Of a stretch of 31,068 nucleotides of DNA, positions 9,818-21,900 are shown one piece after another; within the stretch, counting starts at the first letter, position 1, and each line of letters starts with the position of its first letter. A program made the position numbers and the translations under genes. Source of the stretch: Collodictyon triciliatum (lineage: Eukaryota; CRuMs); NCBI GenBank assembly GCA_043381765.1, contig JBHJMP010000928.1, forward strand, positions 1 to 31,068, in the 5' to 3' direction. Under the pieces are notes generated by a model. It was not told the origin of the DNA. It saw only the letters and a list, made by a program, of their open reading frames with translations, and did not search any database.

Positions 9818-12800
9818 GTAATAATGTTTGTTGAACGAAAGTCCATGTCCTCATTTTAGAAGCGCTTATTCACGTTCACTCATTCATTTCTTTTTTTTCT
9901 TTTTTCTTTTTTCTTTTCTTTTGGTTTGTTTTCCCCTTGGTTTCATAGTTTCCCTTGCAATTTTTATTGCTTATATGAATTCAGTTTAATTACCTCTATA
10001 ATTCAAAAACCCCCAGTACTTTATCTTCCTTTTTGATTCTAAAATATTGTAATTTGTTTCGGTTATTACTCAATAATTCCGGTTTCTTCATTCGTTTTAT
10101 TCAGATCCGAAAAGAAGTATGTCGAGATGAAGGGGTTATGTCAGACGAGCGAGTCGGCAGAATACACATTTTCGTTTCTGATTAAAAGGCAATTATAGCT
10201 GATAATTTCATCAACAGAAAATTTATTCCTATATTCTGTATCCAGTTATTTTGTATCCGTGTGATTAAGTGCCTTGGTCGGTCTTGATTCCTTTCCATTA
10301 CTTTCCTTTTTTTTTAAAAAAAAATAAAATAATAATCTCAGAGCCTCGGAATATTACATTTACATCTCCCCAACGAAGGGTTCGTGGACGAAGCCTTTTT
10401 CCTTCCACGTCACAGCTGCTGAAACCGTATGCAAAAAGTCAATTCAAAAATTTTTTTATCGATGTATTAGTTTTCTTTCTTTCTTTTTTCAGATAAAAAT
10501 GCATTTATCTGTATTTTTTTTCCAAATTTTAAACCATAAACAAATAATTTCATAATGCCCGATAGTCCCACCGAGCGTGTCGCGTGGATGGGTGGGGCCT
10601 GATGGATTCCGTGGTTGGATACCCAACTTTCTTTACGATAAGAGCAATGTAAGTACAAAAATACTACTTCAATCATTTGGGGCATTTCAGATTCCAAAGT
10701 GTAAAGCGAATTGCGTAGGGACGTATATGGAAATAAAAAACTTCATGGAGGTGACGATTGTTTGGTTCATATATCTCACGAGATTTCTCACGATTCCCCC
10801 AAGGTAAATGCACTTCTCATTAGAATTGTTCATCGATATTTTTACGCTCTGCTTTGTGTTGCAATAGATATGAAAAATATGGTCTTATTAATCGATGTGC
10901 ACAACAGGCCATCACAAAAGTGAAAGTTATTGACCACAACAACGGGTTATATACCTGCAGCTTCACCCCAACGAAAGTCAGCATTTTTCTTTCTCTTTTT
11001 TTTCCCCCCTACATACCCATCATTACAGATCCATATCTTTGGGTAATATATACATATATCTTTTCACAATCAGGCTGGCCCACACAAGATATATATTACT
11101 GTTGAACAGCGCCAATGCCAAGGCAGCCCCTTCTCTGTTGACTTCATTCAGGGTACTTTGCCAGGATACATACGGAGAAAATAAGAGAAGCTGCGACCTT
11201 TATAATTTTTTTTATTTCCCTTACATTTATGACCGATGCGATTCAGGAATATATTCAGTTTTCTAATCACAATTTTTGCCGACACTGCTTGATTGAACTG
11301 CATCATCGGGACAAAAAAGAGAATGTCATGACTGATATTATTCGACAAGGAATGGTGAAGTTCGGTGCCAGCCATTATATTAGTGTTACAAAGATTCTGG
11401 ATGTACAGTTCCGCATATCCAGAGACAGTATCATCATCAAGCAGTACATCAAGAAGATGTACAAAACAAAGAAGGACCTCTACAAAATCGATGTGCGGCC
11501 AGCTTTGATTATCAAGAGAATTGAGACCCCAGTGCTGGCTCCGAGAACTGGATTCGTCATCATAGATGAAAAAGAAGAGTACCAGTTCTCGAGTCAAAGT
11601 GCGAGGGAAATAATCGCTTGCATAGGTGAGAATACTTTTTCCTTTTTTTTTTTTTTACCTTCTTTTATATATATTGCAAATTGGCCAGGAGGTTCAAGAC
11701 AATCCATTATTATTTTTCCTATTCTTTTGTTATTTTTCGTATCTTTCCCTCTTGTTTTGCAGGTGCTGTAATGGGCGATAAGATGAAGGCTTTATGTCCT
11801 CTCAACTGCACTTTAGAGGAAAGGCCAAAATTTAATTTGAAATCTGGTATTGCTGAAGTATATGTGATACAAGCGCGAGGTAATTATCACTTACGTGTTT
11901 TTATCTTGCGTCATGGATTAACGTCGTGTCATATGGAAAACCAGACTATTTTGGGGCTCCACTGAAGCAAGGTGGAGAAAAATCAATTCAAGTAAAATTG
12001 GTCGGAACCGATTCGATAACGGGAAAGATTACGGACACAAATGATGGCATGTCTTTGGATTGTGCATCAAATTAAAACTATCGGATCATATTCAAACACA
12101 TACATTTTACCATCACACAAAATATGATTCTGTTATCAAACATCCAATTATTTCGAATATATTTCGATTGTCTATATTTTTTTCTACCTTGGAACATCAA
12201 CAAGAACACTCAATATTCTTTTAGGAAAATACAGTGTTAGTTTCCAAGCAACAAAGTGTGGAATGTATGATGCGTACATAACTATCAATAGCAGGTCAGC
12301 AGTCTCCTTGATATTGAATTTTTTATATCGATTTTTCAACTCTTGAATTCCTATTGACTTTGTGTGACCAATTGAAAAACTGCCAAATTATATCAATCAC
12401 CCGCTTAATGCACGTTGCTCTAATTTCATCGATGAGAGTAGCCACATATCCATCTCCCCTATTCGAGGCATAATGGTTTCTCCAGGACCAGCATGCGCTA
12501 AGGAGTCTATGGTAGCTGGGTTAGATTCAACTCACAACACAGCAGGATTTGAGTCATATTTTACAATTCAAACAAGAGATCTCCACGGGAATTTATGTCT
12601 AGAAGGGGGTGCTCAAATTGATGGTTCGTTTTATCTTGTCTTCTTCCTTCAGACGTACAAAGTGTAAATGAGTTTTGTTCAAAATACAGCATTGTCACAC
12701 ACTCTCAAGTGTTCTCCCAAACCTTTCTTGTTTTCAAAAAGGATACCACATTTGTGACACATCCAGAAGATAGAGCTGAATTTAATTTTGAAAAATATCA

Positions 12801-15800
12801 TGCAGCTAATATAGAAAACGTCAAAGGACTTGCAGTCCCTGTTAAAATCGTGGACAACATGGATGGTTCATACACTATTTTTTACACAGCATCAAAAGCT
12901 GGGACATATAGGTTGGTACTCGTAATATCCATGCAACCTTTGTTATTGGGAAGCTTTTTCGGATTGCAAAACCAATCGTCATGAGCATCGTTCTTCTATC
13001 CATTCCTAATCAATAATCGTATGACAGCGTTATGGTTTTCGTGGAAAGAATTCCGCTGAGTGATATGTACTCTATCACTATAACAGCTGGTCTGTGCACA
13101 TACTGGTTGTCAAAAAAAAAAAAGCTCTCAAATATTGTATTATGTTACTAAAAAATGGCTACGTGTAGTTAAAATTCACATACCTATTGGTCTGTGTTTC
13201 ATCTATAAAATGACTTTTGAAAAAACTCAGGTGTCACATCACCAGAAAACTCTATTGCTTTTGGAGATTCACTGTCACAGGCGGTCGTCGGTCAGCAATC
13301 GAGCTTTACTATTCAGACATACGACGCACACTCAAATGAAAGAAGAACAGGTATTTCTCTTCCGAATCGAACAGGGTCATTCATTCTTTTTTTTTTTTTG
13401 AATGAATTACTTTCAACTGAATCGCTTTTCTGTATAATCAAGGTAAAATTCCGGTTGGTGAGCCCTTTCTTTTCTCTTTTTCTCTTTCTCTCTTTTGATG
13501 GCTTCGTTGTCAAATTAATATCATAATTCATCAGGTGGAGATGAAATTCACATTCTTATCGAAAAGGATGCCTTTCACGATGATGCAACTGTGATTGACC
13601 AGGGAGACGGCACTTACGTGGTATCTAATTTTACAACACATTAGCCTTTTTCGTTTGCCAAAGAGATCAAGTCTAATAACTTAAATGTGACGAACATATA
13701 TAATAGATTTACTTCATGGCATTCCGCAGTGGCTGCCATAAGCTCTCAATTAAAATTAGTGGCAAACATATTAATGGCAAGAATAATGGACGAATCCTTT
13801 TATATGAAGCTATGAATATGGATTACGTTTTGGCATATGTGAGTTTACGGCTAAGTAATTTAATGACCTCCAATAGGGAGCCCATTCACTTGCCAAGTTT
13901 ATCCGAGTTCTTCATGTCCCCATCATAGTGAAATCATTGGAGAATACCATTCTACCTTGGGGGCTTCCCAACAAGGTTTCTTCCCCTCTCTTTTTCACTT
14001 CCACGTTTTCTGTCTGTTCGATTTTTTATGTGCGACAATATAAGAATTTTTGTGACTTCTTCACACTAGCCGAAGTGATGGTGGAAGCTAATTTTCCTCT
14101 ATTTAATCCCCATCAGGTGAATTAACCATCATCACAAGAGATTCGCATTCCAATATTCGAGAAGCTGGCGGAGATAGAATTACAGCTTTTATGGTCGGAA
14201 AGGTAGATCAAACAATTATTGAATATTTTCATAATAACGCATTGATATTCACTGGTTGATTACTTTTTTTTAAACCAAAACAAATAAAATTTGCATGATT
14301 TAATGCATATGACCTGAGCCGCCCCTAAAAAATTGATATTTCACCTTTTTTGTTTTTGTTTTTGTTTAGAAAACCTATGCTTGCAAGGTAGTCGACCAAA
14401 AGAATGGTTCATACAGAATATTTTATTCTGCTGTTGAAAGTGGCCACTATCTTTTGCAATTGGAACTGGACTCCGTTCAGATTGGAAGAAAGCCTATCAT
14501 CGTTCAGGTCTTGCCATGCATAACAGAGTAAGATTTCCTTTACTATTTTATGGTAGACTGTCAAACCTTTTAGAACTCACAGCCACTTTTTTTTTTATTT
14601 GTCTTCCGTGTCAGTCCCAGGATGTGTTTGGCAAGTGGAGATGGACTTTTACAAAGTCGTGCTGGTATTGAAAGTGTTATTTACGTCCAGGTCCCACAAC
14701 GCAATTATTATGTCATATTTATCAGCCCTTTTCTGATATTCCAGAATGCGGCTTTTTGTCAAATTCAATATATTTGAACGAGAAATGATTTATTTGAAAA
14801 ATCTTTTTTTTTTTAAGTTTATGCTACTCTATTTGCGTTTTGAGCTAGAATTTTTTTTTTGTTTTCATCACGGACTATCCTCAGGCCAGAGATCAATTCG
14901 GCAATCCACGAAAGCAAGGAGGCGATACATTCAAAGTTGATTTCAAGCTGAACTCAAAGCCGATTGACGGCACAGGTTTAAAGAAATGAAGTTGTTTGAA
15001 TATGGACATTTTTGATTGAATAATTTCATCGTCAATTACCTTTTTTTCTTTTTTCTTTTGAAATTAATTTATTGTTTCAATTATCCAGATTTTAGAATTT
15101 CAGTGGTCGATAAGGCAGATGGCACATATCTAATCAAATACAGACTGTTCTCTATTGGTCTGTTTTTTTTTTTTTTTGTTTACCTGAACAATCGTTATTC
15201 ATTTGTAAACGTCGTGTTAAATGGTGATTTGATACTACCAATCAAGGGTTGTACGAGGCGTCTGTCTTATGCGCAAATCCGTCTGCTCCTGACCAGCTTT
15301 TTGATATCCACCAAAGTCCCTTCTCTGCACTGCAAGTTCTCAGCGCTCCCACTTACCCGGAAAACTGCCAAGTAGGCTTTATTCATGCCTGCCCGTTTGT
15401 ACGCTCGCCATGCATCTGCACTAAACTGAATTGACTCTTCACTTGTCGACTAGATTCTAGATTTGGATTCAGAACCAATTGTAGTAGGGCAGCTGTCGTG
15501 CTTCACATTGCAGGCGAGGGTGAATCTTGATACCGGCAATACAATACCCCTGCCACACTAGAATGCATTGATATTATGTCCTTTATTACTTTCCAATCAA
15601 CTAACCTTAAATGGTATTTTTCGATGTTTGAAACGACATCGGTTCTTGCATGCAGGATGTATATCAAAATGACAGAGAAACCGGCGGTGACCAATTCGAT
15701 GGACGACTTGTTCACTCTAAAAGGCATTCCACCAAAAATAATTAAAAAAATTATATATTTTTAGAATTCAAAAGTTTGGACATTTGGGTGCAAAACCTCA

Positions 15801-18800
15801 TTATTAAGGATATGTTATTGCTAGTGGGGATGTCATTCAAATGAAAATCAAGGATAGCAATGACGGAAAGTACTTTTTCTACTACATGCCGACCATAAGT
15901 GGTTTGCATGCTCTTGAAGTAACGCTGGGTGAGTTTAATCCTGTTCTTTCTTTTGATTATTTAACATCATTCTGTATATTAAATTTGAAAAAGATTGCAA
16001 ACTCCGTATTCACTGATATTCCGTATTTCCATACCTCTTTCTTTTCTTGTCTTTATTTTGGTTTTTTTTTTACGTAACGAAAAATTATTTAGGTTCTCAA
16101 ACTATTGGGTCTGTTGGAAAACATTTGATGATCAAACAAGCTTTGACAAGCGCCCGCGATTGCAATGCATTTGGAGATGTAAGAGTTTGCGTTTTTTGGC
16201 GCGCCCTATTCAAACGTAGTGACCTCGCTTGTGCATTTCCACAGCACTAATTTCATTATATATCATTTTCTGCGTCTCTTATTCCACTTGATAAATGATA
16301 GGGTCTTAACGATAGTAAGGCCGGCCGCGAGGGTGCATTCACTATATCATCCAATGACCGATTTGGCAATGCACGTGGAGTTGGAGGAGGTGCTTAATAA
16401 ATGCATTCATTACTAAAGGATGGGAAAAATATGTGGTCGATTTTTTTGTTGCAAAAAAAAAAAAAGCATTGAGAGGTTATCCCAAAGAAATGAGAAAAAT
16501 AATCGTGAAATTGCATCGCCGAGAATAAGTTACATTTTTTAAAAACCTTTATGAAGATCATGTGAATATTTATCTTTTAAATAATTGCAGACAATTTCGA
16601 TGTTGTTTTAAATGGCCCGTCAACAGTACATGGCAACGTGATTGACAAGTAATAGTTATTATTCAACATAATTGGATTTTTTTTTTTTTTTGCCTTTCAC
16701 CTTTTCAACAGTGCAGTGTTTAATGTTTTTAAACTTTAAAAAATTCTGTTGTAAACTATTCGTTCATCCAGCAACGATGGAACCTACACAGCCTCCTATT
16801 GTTGTAAGAAAAGTGGAATGTATTCACTGTCAGTCACATTGAAGGGAGTCCACATAAATGGCAGTGTGTTTAACCTTCGAGTTTCACCAGGTAAGAAAAA
16901 AGAAGCGAGTGTTTTCTTTTAGAAAATCAGCAATAATAAATCCGAGCAATAAATGTATCCAATCGCCATATCCTTGGTTTTGTTTGTAGTCTTTATTTTC
17001 TCAGCTCATAATGAGATAAAAATTTAATAATTAAAAAACCCGTCATGAAGGCGAACCTTGCGCCGCAAATTGCTCAGTGTTTGGACCTGGTATTGGACGT
17101 GTAATGGCTGGACAGCTGGTTGTTTTTTATATCGAATCTTTTGACAGGTAAGCAAATAGCATGGAACCGACTATAATTCTCTGCTACTTAAGGTCTTTAT
17201 AAGGGCTATTATCGAGCTCAAAATACATCTGTTTCAGTATAAAAAAAAAAGTAATTTTTTTTAGTTTTATGAATCGAGTTCAAGACAAATCAGACTTTAC
17301 AATTTACTTGGTATGTTTTAAATTTTCTGTAAATGTGTTCGCCCAAATATATTTTTTATGCTTTATCTATGTATGTTATATACTCTTGAGTTTTTTGCAA
17401 TCCCTTAGGTCCAGAAAGTTTCCATTGATGCTTCCTCTGAAAATACAAGCCAAAGCTCTACAATCAAACATGCTGATGTAAGCAAACCGTTAAGTTCTCG
17501 TTGAAGAATTATTCAGTGGAATTTTTTCTTTTTCCTCTTTTATAAATGAGATAGATGGTGTTTGTAAACATATAACTAGTTGGAAGAAACACGCACTTTA
17601 CTGGACAACATACATTATTCTGGAGATGGGAAATATCTCATCTGCTTCACGGTACGTCTTTTTCTTCATAATTCTAAATAAAAAAAATTTTTTTTGGTTC
17701 GGTGCAGTTGCCTGATATTTATCCACCATGGTAGGCTTACAAGATGGGTCCCTACAACATCTACGTATATCACAAAGAAGAAGCTGTTCGCGGAAGCCCG
17801 TTTCATATCGAAGTTGACCCTAGTAGCCTTAATATACATTCGTCTCCCTTGGTTCCTGATTTTATGTGAAAAAAAATGAAAATCGCTTATCATAAAACTC
17901 GCTGCAATTTATTTACCTTTCTATCAATTAATATTATTTCGGAGGGTAATGTGAAAGTTTTTCTTTCTTCCCAGCATCTACTTTTGCCCGAAAATGCGTA
18001 ATCACATCCAGCACAAGAGAAAGGATCAACGTGGGAGAGCAAAGTATGCCATGCTTGATATTACCAATGTATCCCACAATGCACATAATGTCATTCATTT
18101 TAACTCTGGTCTCGCGTAATTCTATAAATAAATCAATTATAGACTCTTTGGTTATCCAGGCCAGAGATCAATATGGAAACAACCGCAAAATCGGGGGAGA
18201 TAAATTCGAAGTGAAACTTACTATGGTAAGGCGCCAGAGAACGCTATCTTTGGCAAAACATTATTTCATCAAACTTCTATGGTACCAGAAAGATTGCTTG
18301 ACCAAAGTATGTTCTCGTAGGATGCCAGCTCTGAAATATTTGTTCGTGCGGTGATGGTCGATAATGGAGACGGAACATATTATGCTTACTTTACACTGAC
18401 ACGCAGCGGGAGGTTCTGTTAACATATCACCTTATAAATTCAAGCAAATCAAAATTTTCTCATTTTCACGCTCAAGTTTTATTATGATATTTGTTGTAAG
18501 GAAAAACAAAATATCTATTAAAAAAACCTCTGTAGGTATTCCCTTGAAGTTAGTTTGGATGGCGAGCCAATTCAAGGTACTGCAGCTCGCCAATTGGAAG
18601 TTTGGAGTCAAACAACATCTCCAAGAGATTGCCTTGCTTATGGTAATGGATTACATGGTGCTGTGGCTGGAATCGAGTCGTCTTTCAATGTAAAACACAA
18701 TTATAATTTCAATCACATAATTGAGTATTTAATGCTCTTTGACTATATCGCCTAACTCATTGTCCATGCATTACATACCATTTTATTAAATCTAAATATA

Positions 18801-18880
18801 AGATTCAAGCTCGCGATCTATATGGGAATTACTGCTGCGAAGGAGGGGATAAATTTGATATAAAGCTAACGGGACCAGGT

Positions 18881-18923
<43 letters not shown>

Positions 18924-21900
18924 GTGTGTGTGTTTGTGTGTGTGAGTGTGTATTAAAAAAAAATATCGAACTAGACAACCTTGTTTCGCACCGTTGATTT
19001 CCTCATTTAATGTACACCCCAAATTTTATGCTACAGCTTCTGTCCGTGTAAATATGTTTGATCAAGGAGACGGCTCATATGTAGTCAATTACTGTGCCTT
19101 CAAGTGCGGAAACTATTTGCTCTCAGGTGGCGAGAACGGCATTTATTCAGTTTTCCGCCAGTTCACATTTCCATATGCCCTATGTATGTCTAACCTCTCT
19201 TCAATATCTGCTATTTTCGAACTGTAGTTATGCTCGAGGAGGAACATCTTGCTTTCAGTCCGTGTTCCTTCTCTGTAGTTGCCGGAGTAACGCATCCGGA
19301 TGCCTGTATCGTCCAAGGAGATGGTATTAAAGGTGGCAGGGCTGGTGAAACAAATGTTTTCACAATTTTTGCCAATGATGTATGCCAGAATCCAAGGGGA
19401 GTGGGAGGGTATATCTTTTTAGGAGGGTGTTGCACCCAGTCAATATGCTACCCTATACTATCTTTTTGGTTTTATTGTCCATGTTAATGTGAGGGTTGTG
19501 AAAAAGTAAAGGATGAGGTTTTAATATCGTTTCTGATTAGGGACAAGTTTTCTGTTCTCATAAAAAATGCAGAATTGATTTCCATCTCAACAGTCGAGAG
19601 CCAAACCACATTATTCGACAATGCCGATGGCTCATATACTGTTTCTTACAAACTGAACCAAGCTGGTTTGTCTAAGTTGATTCATTCGTGGTTTCATCTC
19701 ATGGCTTCGATGCAACTTAAGTTTATGCCTTCTCAAATGGACAGGTGCATATACTGTCTGGATTCTTCTAGATAACGCACACATCCAAGGTAGCCCGTTC
19801 ACGGACCTCCGCATAAAATCGTCATTCTCTTCCTCCGAGTTTTGTCGGGTTTCCCAAGTTCCAGATGGGTAATAATACATCGCTTGCTAGCAACAAGTGA
19901 CATAGCAATATTCAGCTTTATTTTTTGAATTAAGATTTTATTTGTCTGGATTCTTAGATGCGCCAGGGCCGGTGAAGCATCCACTCTTAGAATTGAGGCC
20001 TGCGATGCTTTCGGAAACAAGCAAGACCAAGGAGGAGATGAATTTGAGATAAAGTTTAACGGTATTCGTACTAGTGTTTGATACTCCCTTTCAAATACGG
20101 CATAAATACAATATCCCGATTCATATCTCACAGTTTAAACTTTTTTTTATTTTCCCTAAAGGCCCGTCCGAAGTGACTCATCTTCTCATTGACAACGGTG
20201 GTGGTGCCTATACTTGCATTTTCAATGCAACAAAGTCGGGCGTTTATGAAGCTCTTGTTTATCTTCATGGATATCGCATCCCGTCAAGGTGATATTTGTA
20301 AAAGTTTGAAATACAACGCACTATTCGAAGGCAATCTTAATAAGAAGGCGTGAGGATTGTTGATCGTAAATTGCTTGACCATGATATCATTCTGCTTAAA
20401 TACGTATACATGCACACTTAAGTTTATTTTAATTTATTTTTTTAATTATATCATAGTCCCTCAAGAATTAACATCGGCCCTGGCTCCATTTTTGCGTTTT
20501 CATGCTGCGCTGCTGGTGATGCGCTAACTAACTCTGTAGCTGGGACTACATCTCGCTTTATCGTTCAAGTAACATCGTCTTCCAATACAGATTGCTCATA
20601 TTTGCCCAATTGATGCAATTTGGTGAGAAACATTTCCAATTATTATTTTATTTATCTCCAGACCTTCGATCGCTATATGAATAAATGCACTCTGGGTGGA
20701 GAAGGTATAAAACAGAAGAAAGACTACTGAAGCACATCTTCCAATAAAACAGAAACGTATAACGTTCGGTTCGGTACATGAAAGAACGAGATAACTGAAT
20801 CACCACTATAATTGTAGTCCATAACTTTGAGGTTCTTCTACTGGGAAGCTCAGGGAGGCTTGTAGCGAATATCACTGACGAAAATAATGTAAGTTGTATG
20901 GGGAAAACTACGCTAACTTGATAGTGCAATTCTTGGCACAGAATATTTCCCAACATAATCTCATTTCTGTCCTTTCTACCAAAAATATTTTTGGTTTTTG
21001 TAGGGTTCATATCTAGTATCATACAAGCCTCGGAAGAGTGGAACATATAGTCTCAGCATCAAATACAAAGGAGGTCATATACAGGGCAGGTTTGCTATAC
21101 TGACGCATGCTTTAAGAAGATTCGATATTTTGTACTCTGCTCTCTTTTTTATATATAATATTACATACAATAAAGAAAAGTTTGAAGTTTACTTTTCAAC
21201 AAAATACTTAATACTATGAAATACACACTAAAAATGAATAGCCCTTTTCGCACAAAAATCAACATCGCGCCAACTTCTGCGGCAGAGTCCACCATAACAA
21301 ATGATTTTCTGGACAAGGTTACGAATTAGATTAAAAAAAGTCTCCTAGAATATCTATCAATTTAGTGTCTATGGCATGTGTTTAATTGATATATTGATAT
21401 ATTCGCACCAAAAGTCTCAACTTCAATCTATAGTGCCAAGCAGGAACTGAATCATCCTTTGTTATTCAAGCACGCGATGAGAACGGAAACGAGAGAAATG
21501 AAGGAGGAGACTTGTTTGATGTGATTTTATGCGAATTAGTTGATAATATCACAGGTTCGATTACCAGCAAAAAAAAAAAAAAAANNNNNNNNNNNNNNNN
21601 NNNNNNNNNNNNNNNNNNNNNNNNNNNNNNNNNNNNNNNNNNNNNNNNNNNNNNNNNNNNNNNNNNNNNNNNNNNNNNNNNNNNNNNNNNNNNNNNNNNN
21701 NNNNNNNNNNNNNNNNNNNNNNNNNNNNNNNNNNNNNNNNNNNNNNNNNNNNNNNNNNNNNNNNNNNNNNNNNNNNNNNNNNNNNNNNNNNNNNNNNNNN
21801 NNNNNNNNNNNNNNNNNNNNNNNNNNNNNNNNNNNNNNNNNNNNNNNNNNNNNNNNNNNNNNNNNNNNNNNNNNNNNNNNNNNNNNNNNNNNNNNNNNNN

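Noticed and set aside
9277-9846. Minus-strand frame of 189 codons opposite the N-terminal exon of the filamin-type gene
   Set aside because: The Ala/Ser/Gly composition looks like the shadow of a Ser/Ala-rich coding strand, and there are no partner exons; the plus strand leads into a filamin-like strand.
10555-10599. ATG at 10555 as the start of the filamin-type gene
   Set aside because: It gives a 15-codon peptide in the wrong frame; exon 10566-10648 in frame with a GATAG acceptor encodes an obvious filamin strand.
11148-11597. 149-codon minus-strand frame in the repeat 3 region
   Set aside because: It overlaps plus-strand exon 11350-11625, which is in phase with its neighbours; no domain was recognised in the antisense frame.
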